From assembly GCA_942493055.1 (NCBI GenBank), contig OW818680.1, forward strand, positions 4,402,001-4,466,000: a stretch of DNA of 64,000 bases, read 5' to 3'. Below the pieces are notes generated by a model. The model searched no databases. It had not been told where the DNA came from and worked only from the letters and a program-made list of their open reading frames with translations. This stretch comes from CAIZQW01 sp942493055 (GTDB lineage: Bacteria > Verrucomicrobiota > Kiritimatiellia > RFP12 > UBA1067). This document shows positions 51,223 to 58,991 of the stretch, one piece after another. The position numbers and the translations under genes were made by a program. Position 1 is the first letter of the stretch. Every line of letters begins with the position of its first letter.

Positions 51223-52308
51223 CTAGTCGTTTCTGGTGAAGATGGCGGTCCCGGCAGGAATTTTCCCGTCGTCAACCATGTTGCCGGGCATCAGGGCACC
51301 ATTGATGAGGTAGTAGGTCGTGGCGAGCTTCCAGCGGCTGCCGCAAATCGTGATCGGTGACCGCTGCGAGGAGACCGACCCCGCCACGCTGTAATCCAGG
51401 AGAACCTTTGTCCCGTAGGGCAGCTTGAGAATGGCCTCGGCGGTAAGCTGATTACCTTGGGCGTAACGGCCATTGGGGTAGACGTAAAGGGTCGACGCGA
51501 GGCGCACGGCTCTGCCTGCAATATCTTGAGCACGCAGTTTAAGGCCAATGGTTTGATAACCTGATGCTGAACGTGCGGGCGTCGTCGCTTTGTTAAACAC
51601 CGGGATGGCTTGCTTGGGCTCGTAGTCTTGGGGCGAAGGGGCTGTAAAGGCGTTCATTTTCCCGTAGAGGACCTCGCTGAGCGCTGGGTCTGCAATCACC
51701 AAGCGTTTTGCGGCTACGTCCGGATCCTTTGAGGGACGGCTCTTCAGCCCAAGCTTGGTACGGATGGAGGGCATGGCGAATTGCATGCCACAACGTTTAC
51801 GTCCTCGATGATTTCTCAACTGCCATTTGTTTGGCGCGCCATAAGCGACCTGGGAATGAGGAATGACTTGGGTGTCAGAGAGCTTATAGGCACTCTTGAC
51901 GTAAGCGATCAAATCCTTGAGGGACTTTGTCTGTGCGGTGTTGAGCGGCTTGTTATGCGAGCCACAGACCTCGATGCCAATCGAGAAGTTGTCCACCTCT
52001 TGCTTGCCGTTCCACATGCTACGCCCTGCATGAAAGGCTACGCGGCGGGGGTCGATGATGCTGTAGATACGCCCGGCCTCGTCGATACAGTAGTGGCATT
52101 CACCCATGTCGCTGAGTTTGCGCAGCGCGCTGACGGACACCGCTTCGGTCGTATGAAGGATCAGCAACGTCGTCTTGGTGCGGACATCCCGCTCTTTGTT
52201 TCGCGGACTGTAGTAAGCGGTGCTGATCTTCAATTGAGCACACGCAAATAATGCGATAAGCCAGAAGCTTGTCGCAATGGATATCTGCTTTATGCTGAGG
52301 CGCAACAT
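51223..52308 (-). CDS. N-acetylmuramoyl-L-alanine amidase (Amidase_2) with SH3-like tail
   Basis: Exported 361-residue protein (signal to about FACAQLK). The amidase_2/PGRP domain (about 45-190) has the zinc ligands in ILHTTEA, HAGRSMW and HSQVAYG. The C-terminal ~130 residues are beta-rich and may bind the cell wall. It would cleave peptidoglycan stem peptides from MurNAc. ATG 52308 gives a proper signal peptide; the start at 52347 would run into gpmI. Confidence 0.8.
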   Translation of the reverse strand: MLRLSIKQISIATSFWLIALFACAQLKISTAYYSPRNKERDVRTKTTLLILHTTEAVSVSALRKLSDMGECHYCIDEAGRIYSIIDPRRVAFHAGRSMWNGKQEVDNFSIGIEVCGSHNKPLNTAQTKSLKDLIAYVKSAYKLSDTQVIPHSQVAYGAPNKWQLRNHRGRKRCGMQFAMPSIRTKLGLKSRPSKDPDVAAKRLVIADPALSEVLYGKMNAFTAPSPQDYEPKQAIPVFNKATTPARSASGYQTIGLKLRAQDIAGRAVRLASTLYVYPNGRYAQGNQLTAEAILKLPYGTKVLLDYSVAGSVSSQRSPITICGSRWKLATTYYLINGALMPGNMVDDGKIPAGTAIFTRND

Positions 52309-52321
52309 CGTTAGATATGCT

Positions 52322-53893
52322 TTATTTTGCCCAGTCTTCCTTCCCAAGGATCAGATTATTGGCTGTCATGTCCGACGGAATCGGCAGACCCAGCAGTGCA
52401 AGAACCGTCGGGGCAACATCGCTTAGCTTGCCCGTCGGGGCAAGCTTGGTGCCCACAGCGTCCTTGGCAATATAGATGCATTCAACATCGTTCAGCGTGT
52501 GGCTGGTTTTGGTCATGCCCGTGATGTAGTCCACCATCTGTTCCGCGTTGCCATGATCTGCGGTGATCAGCACATGCGCATCCAGTTCCATCAGGCGGGG
52601 CAGGAGCTTGCTGATGCAGGCGTCCACCACTTCGACAGCCTTGCGTGCGGCATCCGCGTCGCCTGTGTGTCCGACCATGTCGCAGTTGGCAAAGTTCACC
52701 GCCACGAACGCATACGGGTTGTTCTCGAGCTTCTTAAGGAGCGCTTCTGTTACAAATTGAGCCTCCATTTCAGGATGGCTTGCGAAGGTGGCCGGATCAA
52801 ACCGTCCAGGGATGTCCACCTGCTCTTCGCCTGCGTAAGGCTGTGTGGACTTGCCATTGAAGAAGCTGGTCACATGACGGAACTTCTGTGTTTCCGCGAT
52901 GCGGAGCTGCTTCAGGCCGGCCTTGGAGATCACTTCGCCCAGGAGGTTCGGCATGCCGCCTTCGCCGCCCATGGCACCGAGCAGGTATTGCGTAAACTCG
53001 TCCCAGTAGCGTGTGAAACCGAGATAGACGATCTGCGGACGCACGGCGCGCGTCCCCTTGTAGTTGTCGCAGACAAAGGCCTGTGTTAGCTGGATCGCGC
53101 GGTCCTGGCGATAGTTGAAGTGCATGACCGAATCGCCATCCGTGATGCCGGCATAGTTTCCGATGACGCAGGCCGGAATGTATTCGTCCGTCATGGGCGT
53201 GTTGTCCGGGGTGATATCCTTGGCGTAAGAGTCCTTGACAGCCTCGACCGCGCTGCTGACCTTGCGTCCCTTGGCTTCAACCAGGCAGGCGAAGGCTTCG
53301 TCTGTGAGCTTATAGTTTTTCGAGCGGTCCATGGAATAGTAGCGGCCCATCACCGTGCCGATGGAGCAATGGCCGACGGCCTTCATCTCAGTCTCCAGGC
53401 GTGCGATGTATTCCAGAGTGCTGCGCGGGGGCGTATCACGTCCGTCCAGGAAGGGATGGACAATGATCTTTCCGGTTGCGAATTCGCTGCGTGCCCGCTT
53501 CATGAGCTTGAAGAGATGCTCCTGATGCGCATGGACGCCCTCGTCCTGCAAGAGGCCCATGAAGTGGAGCGCGCTGTTATTCTTCTTCCAGTTCGCGATG
53601 AGCTCGGCCCACTTCGGAGAGGTGAAGAGTTCGCCGGTGCTCAAGCCGTCGTCAATGCGCTTCAGCTCCTGGATCACGATGCGTCCGGCACCCATGTTGA
53701 GATGGCCGACCTCGCTGGAACCCTGATAACCGTCCGGCAAGCCGACGGCTTCACCGCTGCAGGCCAGGCGTGACCATGGATAACGTTCTTTCAAGCGGTC
53801 AATCGTCGGGGTCTGCGCAGCAAAAACAGCATTTCCGACTTCACGGGGATTGAGTCCCCAGCCATCACGAATAATCAATACGACAGGTCTCAT
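52322..53893 (-). CDS. gpmI: 2,3-bisphosphoglycerate-independent phosphoglycerate mutase
   Basis: Glycolytic enzyme interconverting 3- and 2-phosphoglycerate, manganese dependent. 523 residues, full length. The N-terminus LIIRDGWG binds metal, the nucleophile Ser is in YQGSSEVGHLNMG, and C-terminal metal motifs include NFANCDMVGHTG and LITADHGNAEQM. It heads a transcript with the amidase and lipoprotein genes. Confidence 0.96.
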   Translation of the reverse strand: MRPVVLIIRDGWGLNPREVGNAVFAAQTPTIDRLKERYPWSRLACSGEAVGLPDGYQGSSEVGHLNMGAGRIVIQELKRIDDGLSTGELFTSPKWAELIANWKKNNSALHFMGLLQDEGVHAHQEHLFKLMKRARSEFATGKIIVHPFLDGRDTPPRSTLEYIARLETEMKAVGHCSIGTVMGRYYSMDRSKNYKLTDEAFACLVEAKGRKVSSAVEAVKDSYAKDITPDNTPMTDEYIPACVIGNYAGITDGDSVMHFNYRQDRAIQLTQAFVCDNYKGTRAVRPQIVYLGFTRYWDEFTQYLLGAMGGEGGMPNLLGEVISKAGLKQLRIAETQKFRHVTSFFNGKSTQPYAGEEQVDIPGRFDPATFASHPEMEAQFVTEALLKKLENNPYAFVAVNFANCDMVGHTGDADAARKAVEVVDACISKLLPRLMELDAHVLITADHGNAEQMVDYITGMTKTSHTLNDVECIYIAKDAVGTKLAPTGKLSDVAPTVLALLGLPIPSDMTANNLILGKEDWAK

Positions 53894-53969
53894 GGTGATC
53901 CGAATCCTTTACGAGTTAAAATTGACTTAATAGAATACCGTTTTACGGCAGACTTCTCAAGGTGTGATT

Positions 53970-54512
53970 TCAGGTTTTTTGCTGGATGCCTTGCTGTGCT
54001 CGTTTTCTTAAGATTTCTCCAATAATGAACCACACGAGGCCAATAATGAACAGCAGATTGAATACGATCTCCATGTTGAAGGGGTCAATGAGCCCCTTGC
54101 AGGGATTTGCGTCCGACCACGGTTGAAAGGGCTTGATGTCGAGATGGTAGAAACTGTCAAACAGGATATGGCTGTACGCCCCAATGCTGGCCCCAAGGAT
54201 CGTCGCTGTCCAGGTTGTTTGTTCAGGCACGTTCATGTCAAAGCTGGAAACGTATTTTCCCGCAAAATTCCAGATTCGCCGAATAGATGTGCTGAGTGTC
54301 TTTCCAAGAGGAATAGCGATGAGGACAATGAGACTCACCCCTAAATACGTGTGAAAGAACGTATGGAGCTGCGTGTTATTACGCTCCATATTCCACAGGA
54401 CTTCCAAGTCGACAAGAACCTGCGTGATGCCGAAGGCGATGATACTGAACTGCCGCGGAGCCATCGCTTTAACGATCATTCCAGGACCCATATGAAGTGG
54501 TGTGTAGGGCAT
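53970..54512 (-). CDS. Membrane protein of unknown function, parent of a broken duplicate
   Basis: 180 residues from ATG 54512 (MPYTPLHMGPG), with about four membrane segments (FSIIAFGITQVLVDLEVL, YLGVSLIVLIAIPLG, TATILGASIGAYSHILFDSF, IVFNLLFIIGLVWFIIG). His-rich turns (PLHMGPG, THxFFHT-like HTFFHTYLG, YSHILFDSFYHLD) resemble YdjM/DUF457-type putative metal-dependent membrane hydrolases. Function unknown. A partial, broken copy lies 1.2 kb downstream in sequence at 55236-55630. Confidence 0.65.
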   Translation of the reverse strand: MPYTPLHMGPGMIVKAMAPRQFSIIAFGITQVLVDLEVLWNMERNNTQLHTFFHTYLGVSLIVLIAIPLGKTLSTSIRRIWNFAGKYVSSFDMNVPEQTTWTATILGASIGAYSHILFDSFYHLDIKPFQPWSDANPCKGLIDPFNMEIVFNLLFIIGLVWFIIGEILRKRAQQGIQQKT

Positions 54513-54634
54513 CTTTTTTCTTTGAACAGCAGTTGATCTGTCCCAACTCGGTTTGGCGCTCAATAAACATCATCGATGAGGCGGCGGTATTCCGCAGCCT
54601 CCACCGAATTGTTCGCCGCATTGGCTTGCGTGAC

Positions 54635-54865
54635 TTAGTGGCTGTGGCTCAGCTCCATCTTGGCGATTCCGACCAATGACCTCAAGACGGTGTTTACCGA
54701 TTGCTCATCGGGGAAGTACCGAGCCACATCCGGGGAGAGCAGGACAAGGTTTGTCCCTTGCTGTATGCGTTTTGCGTATTTGCCACGCACGCCTCCATTG
54801 AGTTTGGAGAAGTCGTACTCTGGCCGCAAGTCATCTTCCGTTTCTCTGTTATTCACCTTCTTCAT
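54635..54865 (-). CDS. brnA: BrnA-type antitoxin
   Basis: 76 residues starting MKKVNNRETEDDLRPEYDFS. It shows the antitoxin pattern LNGGVRGKYAKR and a C-terminal ribbon-helix-helix-like segment (VNTVLRSLVGIAK). It overlaps the toxin gene by 17 bp, in the toxin-first order typical of BrnT/BrnA. It should neutralise the toxin and repress the shared promoter. Confidence 0.78.
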   Translation of the reverse strand: MKKVNNRETEDDLRPEYDFSKLNGGVRGKYAKRIQQGTNLVLLSPDVARYFPDEQSVNTVLRSLVGIAKMELSHSH

Positions 54866-55124
54866 ACTGTTTTCTTTCCGAACGTGTCGTTTTTCTTGCG
54901 CTGATGATCCGAATGTTGTCTCCGCGGTCTGTATGAGAGACCATAAGCAACCGCCCAGACTGCGATGTTCCCACGGTGATAAACCTGTGCTCCGTGGTAG
55001 AGTGATCCGGGTCATGATACGTGACCGAAAGGAAGTCACTTAGCACAGACGCGGCCTCTTGAAACGAAACTCCGTGCTTCAATTGGTTGCTGACGGCCTT
55101 TTGAGTGTCCCATTCAAAAAACAT
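54849..55124 (-). CDS. brnT: BrnT-family ribonuclease toxin
   Basis: 91-residue RelE-fold toxin that would cleave mRNA when unchecked. The opening FFEWDTQKAVSNQLKHGVSF is the family's F-x-W-D-x-x-K-x-x-x-N-x-x-K-H-x-(V/I)-x-F signature. The catalytic region follows with RLLMVSHTDR and RIISARKTTRSERKQYEEG. It is complete and probably functional. The cassette lies between an intact and a broken copy of the same membrane protein gene. Confidence 0.9.
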   Translation of the reverse strand: MFFEWDTQKAVSNQLKHGVSFQEAASVLSDFLSVTYHDPDHSTTEHRFITVGTSQSGRLLMVSHTDRGDNIRIISARKTTRSERKQYEEGE

Positions 55125-55130
55125 GGCAGT

Positions 55131-55159
55131 ATCATATCAGGTCGTGTTGCTATCGGCAA
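55131..55159 (-). promoter_or_regulatory. Promoter of brnTA, giving a leaderless transcript
   Basis: On the - strand: TTGCCG (55159-55154), 17-bp spacer, extended -10 TGATATGAT with hexamer 55136-55131. The start site should coincide with the brnT ATG (55124), as no room remains for a ribosome site. Confidence 0.6.
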
Positions 55160-55235
55160 TTCTATTTCATTTTTCTACGACGTTCGGCCTCTCCGTTTGC
55201 GAGCCCGCGTCCGCGCGGGTGAGCAATACAAGAGC

Positions 55236-55630
55236 AGACCGTTTTCTCAAGATTTCTCCAATAATGAACCACACGAGACCAATAATGAACAGCAGATTGA
55301 AGACGATCTCCATGTTGAAGGGGTCAATGAGCCCCTTGCAGGGGTTCGCAGCCGACCACGGCTGAAAGGGCTCGATGGATTAAAACAACGAGACTCACCC
55401 CTAAATACGTGTGAAAGAACGTGTGGAGTGGCGTGTTATTACGCTCCATATTCCACAGGACTTCCAAGTCGACAAGGACCTGCGTGATGCCGAAGGCGAT
55501 GATGCTGAAATGCCGTGGAACCATCGCCTTTGCGATCATTCCCGGACCCATATGAAGTGGTGTGTAGGGCATCTTTTTTTTTTGAACAGCAGTTGATCTG
55601 TCCCAGCAGAGTTGGGCACTTAATAAACAA
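55236..55630 (-). pseudogene. Broken duplicate of the membrane protein gene at 53970-54512
   Basis: Nearly identical to 54003-54575 over both ends, including sequence upstream of the start codon, but about 180 bp of the middle are missing at ~55378 (a jump from GGGCTCGATGG to ACAACGAGACT). A shortened 82-residue frame with the same N-terminus remains at 55324-55572 and then goes out of phase. Confidence 0.85.
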
Positions 55631-55991
55631 TGGGGCTATAATTGGCACGTTCATGGCTGAATGGCAAATGTTTTAAATTATATGGCACTTGCCTCAAGGA
55701 GTTGCAGTTTGGCTTTGCGGCTACCGGATCTCGGTGAGCCACTGATTCGTGCCTGCCCACCGTATTCGCGAAGGTGGGTGGTTCGGGCCATTCGGATGCT
55801 AAAGAAGTTGCTCCTTGAATAACGAGGCCCCAAACAAGTACAATCACAATCATGATGATGATGAATGACCAGTCTGTGTCTTGGGCTGCGATGCGCAGAG
55901 GGAAGAGACTAGCAAAGGATAAAGGATTCGCAACGCTTGACACCTCTGCTCCCTTTTGGCACTCTTTACAAATGAATTTTATTGTCGACAA
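55620..55991 (-). CDS. Doubtful small protein with one membrane segment
   Basis: Open frame of 123 codons from a TTG. It starts with FICKEC, has one hydrophobic segment (FIIIMIVIVLVWGLVIQ) and ends in sequence without coding character that touches the duplicated region. No family recognised; it may be chance or a decayed gene. Confidence 0.25.
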   Translation of the reverse strand: MSTIKFICKECQKGAEVSSVANPLSFASLFPLRIAAQDTDWSFIIIMIVIVLVWGLVIQGATSLASEWPEPPTFANTVGRHESVAHRDPVAAKPNCNSLRQVPYNLKHLPFSHERANYSPIVY

Positions 55992-56036
55992 TAACGACTC
56001 GGACTGGAAAGTAGTTCATTACCTGGAGGTATCGTG

Positions 56037-56615
56037 ATGAAGCCAATGAGTATTCACGCTCAGGACGGTGAAATGATCATCTACCGAACGAAAGATGGAA
56101 CCAATCAGGTTGATGTCCGCCTTGAAGGGGAAAGCCTCTGGCTGGATGCTCACCAGATGGCTCGCGTCTTTGAAAGGGATCGCTCTGTGATCCTTCGCCA
56201 TATCCGTAACATTTACGAAACAAAGGAGTTAGACAAATCCCCAACCTGTGCAAAAAATGCACAGGTTGCCGCAGACGGAAAAGTACGCCAGATGGATCTG
56301 TACAATCTGGACATGGTTCTTGCTGTCGGATACCGCGTCAACTCCCGTCGAGGCACCGAGTTCCGCATCTGGGCGACACAGATCCTGCGTGACCACCTGG
56401 TCACCGGCTATACCTTGAACGAGAAGCGTCTCCAAGCCCAAATCGCCCGCCTCACCGAACTTCAGTCTGCCTTGGATATCATGGGCCGTATTATCGCTAA
56501 CAAGGCGATCACTGGCACGGAGTCTGAAGGGTTGCTAAAAGTCATCATCTCATCAACCGGGAAAACATCTGATGCCGCATCGGCTCCGATAATGGCAGCC
56601 ATTGGAGGGGGATGA
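56037..56615 (+). pseudogene. RhuM-family protein, C-terminally truncated
   Basis: 192 residues matching the N-terminal two-thirds of RhuM/virulence-type proteins: EMIIYRTKDGTNQVDVRLEG, ESLWLDAHQMARVFERDRS, a DNA-binding-like KVRQMDLYNLDMVLAVGYRVNSRRGTEFRIWAT segment and LNEKRL. Full-length proteins are ~330 residues; here homology stops after GTESEGLLKVI and a short unrelated tail ends the frame. Usually found on mobile or defence islands. ATG 56037 follows CTGGAGG. Confidence 0.75.
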
Positions 56616-56903
56616 AATGAGTTTTTGAAACTTACATCGGATAACGGCCTCACTGCGGCGTGTAGCAAGACGCACCGAATCCTTGGAAAAAAGAAGGCAT
56701 GACTTCAATTGTTGGATTTTTAGCTACGACCCCTGGTCAACAATGGTCGTTTCAGGCTGCATGTTTTATGCTGGTCCGCTTTCCTATTCTTTTCATAGGT
56801 CTTTGTTTGTTGCTGGGTTTAGAATATAAATTGTTTAGGAAAGCGCCTTCCCTCCCTTGATCTCTCACTAACAATTGCTGTAATCTGGTGTTACGAACCC
56901 GGT

Positions 56904-57368
56904 CTACACGTGGGCGTCCTGGTTCGAATTAGTAGCTCGTTGTTTGTTTCGGGGCTTGTGAAGGAATGAAAGGATCGTCAGTGTGACAGGGAGTATCAGC
57001 CTTAAATCGTAAGGATTAAAGGGTGGATTTTTGAGTCCAACAAAATCCAAAATGAACCAAAGCAAATAGACGAGAATTGAGTTCATCATCATTAACGGTA
57101 ACGCGCACATGGCTGCAATAGCGAAACCAAGAATTGCGTCGCTCCGCTTAACAACGAGGCTGTATATTCCACTTACAATGAAGCTAACAAGCCCTGCATG
57201 AAACATGCAGGCTAACGAAAGTATGCCCGAAAAGATATTGCTTCCTGAAGGTTCGTGCTGTGCCGCAACACACATTGCTGACCATTGCCTTGCGCCGAGA
57301 AATGCCGCCGTAAGCGCAATTGCCGAAAAGAGCATAGCCCAGTTCAATATGTCTGCTTTCTGTTTCAT
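56904..57368 (-). CDS. Membrane protein, unknown
   Basis: 154 residues with four hydrophobic segments (LFSAIALTAAFLG, ILSLACMFHAGLVSFIVSGIYSL, ILGFAIAAMCALPLMM, LPVTLTILSFLH). No family recognised. It follows another small membrane protein gene by 16 bp on the same strand, so the two probably form a unit. Confidence 0.5.
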   Translation of the reverse strand: MKQKADILNWAMLFSAIALTAAFLGARQWSAMCVAAQHEPSGSNIFSGILSLACMFHAGLVSFIVSGIYSLVVKRSDAILGFAIAAMCALPLMMMNSILVYLLWFILDFVGLKNPPFNPYDLRLILPVTLTILSFLHKPRNKQRATNSNQDAHV

Positions 57369-57384
57369 ATTCGAACGTCATCGC

Positions 57385-57714
57385 TCAAGGTGCTAGCTTT
57401 TGCGAGTTACCTTGGGGCGACTTGTTCGCCTCAGTTTTCTGTCTGATTTCCACTTGCTCCCTAAGCTTTTGTAGTTTCGCATGCAACCGTTTGCCTGCGT
57501 GATAATCAAACGCCGCTGCCGCAAGAGCGACGGCAAAAGCAATCGAACCCAGAATCCTGTAATTCTTCGGCCCGGCAACAATTGGAGGTATGGAAAACAG
57601 TCCCATGATGAGAAACCAAACGACGTAGCCGCCTTCCGTTGACAGAAGAAACCATGCCAAAACAAACAGGATCACATAAACAATCAGCGATATTCTAGAA
57701 ATCTTCTTTTTCAT
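57385..57714 (-). CDS. Small membrane protein with coiled C-terminus, unknown
   Basis: 109 residues from ATG 57714: three hydrophobic segments (LIVYVILFVLAWFLL, VVWFLIMGLFSIPPIVAG, LGSIAFAVALAAAAF) followed by a short charged coiled region (KLQKLREQVEIRQKTEANK). No family recognised. Upstream lies a tight hairpin, GCTGGCAA-CC-TTGCCAGC (57755-57772). Confidence 0.45.
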   Translation of the reverse strand: MKKKISRISLIVYVILFVLAWFLLSTEGGYVVWFLIMGLFSIPPIVAGPKNYRILGSIAFAVALAAAAFDYHAGKRLHAKLQKLREQVEIRQKTEANKSPQGNSQKLAP

Positions 57715-57860
57715 TTTATCTTGGCGAATGTTTAATGTGCCACCCGTGGCTTTTGCTGGCAACCTTGCCAGCGATGGGGCTATTTTGGTTCTTTATGATG
57801 AGTAATTCAAGGTGAAAATGCGTCAAGGTGATCAATTGTTAGGTCAAGGTTTGGCTTGTG

Positions 57861-58013
57861 CCGTGATTAGGCCAACTGTGGTTTAATATGGGAGGCAAAG
57901 GTCGGAAGCACAGATAACTGCGGTAACGGGACTGAAGCGACAGGAGTGACTGGAGGGACTTTCTCTGCTTGGGCGTGTATGTCCCTCACGTCCCTATCGT
58001 CTCTCATGTCCCT
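57861..58013. repeat. Intergenic repeat module, copy 2
   Basis: CCGTGATTAGGCCA at 57861 and the GTCCCT-rich string at 57979-58013, as at 23008-23079, but here separated by ~105 bp of extra sequence. No gene is visible in 57773-58055. Confidence 0.6.
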
Positions 58014-58055
58014 ACTCCCGCACCACCTTCATTTGTGCCGAGCGAGCGGGCTTGG

Positions 58056-58991
58056 CTATTGCCGCGGATGACCGAGCGCGCGGAGCTGGGAGAGGAGGCT
58101 ATTGCCGGTGGCGGGATTCCAGATGAGGACGAGGGTCGAGGAGGGGGCAGGGGGGCAGGGTTCGAGGGTGAGGCGTCCTGCGCTCCAATCCAGATAAAGC
58201 CATCCTTCTATTGTCCTGATCGAGCCTTTTGCGCGGTAAAGGCCGTCTTCGGCTCCTGCAAAGAGGGCCTTCAGGCTGGCGGTGGTCACAGGCGCGTCAA
58301 AGGTGACGACTTCACGTTCAAAGTTCGGATCTTTGCAGAGTCCGAAGGCAACATCCATCTGCTCGATGCGCGCGGCAAGGCCGTCTGCGAGGATGATGTC
58401 CGGCGAGACGTTCCCGTGCGTGCAGCGCACAATCCTGGCAATTGGATTGATCAGCGCGATCTTCTCTTGCACCTTGGCGATGGTCTCTGGCGCATGAAGG
58501 TCTGTCTTGTTCAGCAGGATCAAATCTGCGCTCTCTATTTGCCCGCGGATGTTGGGCAGGACGAGCAGGAGCTTCATGAGGATTCCGGGATCAACAACCG
58601 TGGTCACCCCCGCGACATGGAAACGCGTGTCGAGTCCGCTCTCCTGGAGCAGGCGTTTCATGGAGCGCGGATCAGCCATGCCGCTAGCTTCGATGACCAC
58701 GCCTTGCGGCTGGAGAATTTCACCTGTGCGCATCTGGATGCCCTCCGAGACGCGCGACAGGGTGCTGATGAACTCCGTGACGAGGCAGCGGCAGAAGATG
58801 CTGCCGCCTGCCACGGCGATGGCGGTTCCGCCTTCGCGCTCCACCAGCCCGGCATCGACATCCACGGCAGAGAACTCGTTCACAATGAAGAGCAGTCCGC
58901 GTCCATTGGCATGGTGGACCAAGCGGCGCAGGAGCGTTGTCTTGCCAGCGCCGAGAAAGCCGACCACAAGCCAGATGGGGATTGTGGTCAT
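58056..58991 (-). CDS. CobW/G3E-family GTPase
   Basis: 311-residue G3E GTPase, a group acting as metal chaperones or in cobalamin enzyme systems. Walker A is GFLGAGKTT, switch VNEFSAVDVD, the metal site GGSIFCRC (CxC in place of the usual CxCC), the Walker B-like VVIEASGMADP and the base-specificity motif LNKTDL. The C-terminal CobW domain is present. It overlaps the UroD-type gene by 4 bp (ATGA), which points to a role in the corrinoid methyltransferase system, such as metal delivery or reactivation. Confidence 0.88.
   Translation of the reverse strand: MTTIPIWLVVGFLGAGKTTLLRRLVHHANGRGLLFIVNEFSAVDVDAGLVEREGGTAIAVAGGSIFCRCLVTEFISTLSRVSEGIQMRTGEILQPQGVVIEASGMADPRSMKRLLQESGLDTRFHVAGVTTVVDPGILMKLLLVLPNIRGQIESADLILLNKTDLHAPETIAKVQEKIALINPIARIVRCTHGNVSPDIILADGLAARIEQMDVAFGLCKDPNFEREVVTFDAPVTTASLKALFAGAEDGLYRAKGSIRTIEGWLYLDWSAGRLTLEPCPPAPSSTLVLIWNPATGNSLLSQLRALGHPRQ

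Noticed and set aside
55852..56037. 61-codon + strand frame before the RhuM gene
   Set aside because: Starts with four Met from an ATG run, shows no family features and ends inside the RhuM ribosome site region.
56915..56945. GGTTCGAAT resembling a tRNA T-loop
   Set aside because: No acceptor, anticodon or T stems can be formed around it, and it lies inside the end of a coding frame.
57755..57850. GTTAGGT and nearby hairpins as a possible integron attC site
   Set aside because: No matching RYYYAAC partner, no integrase and no cassette spacing; coincidence is likely.
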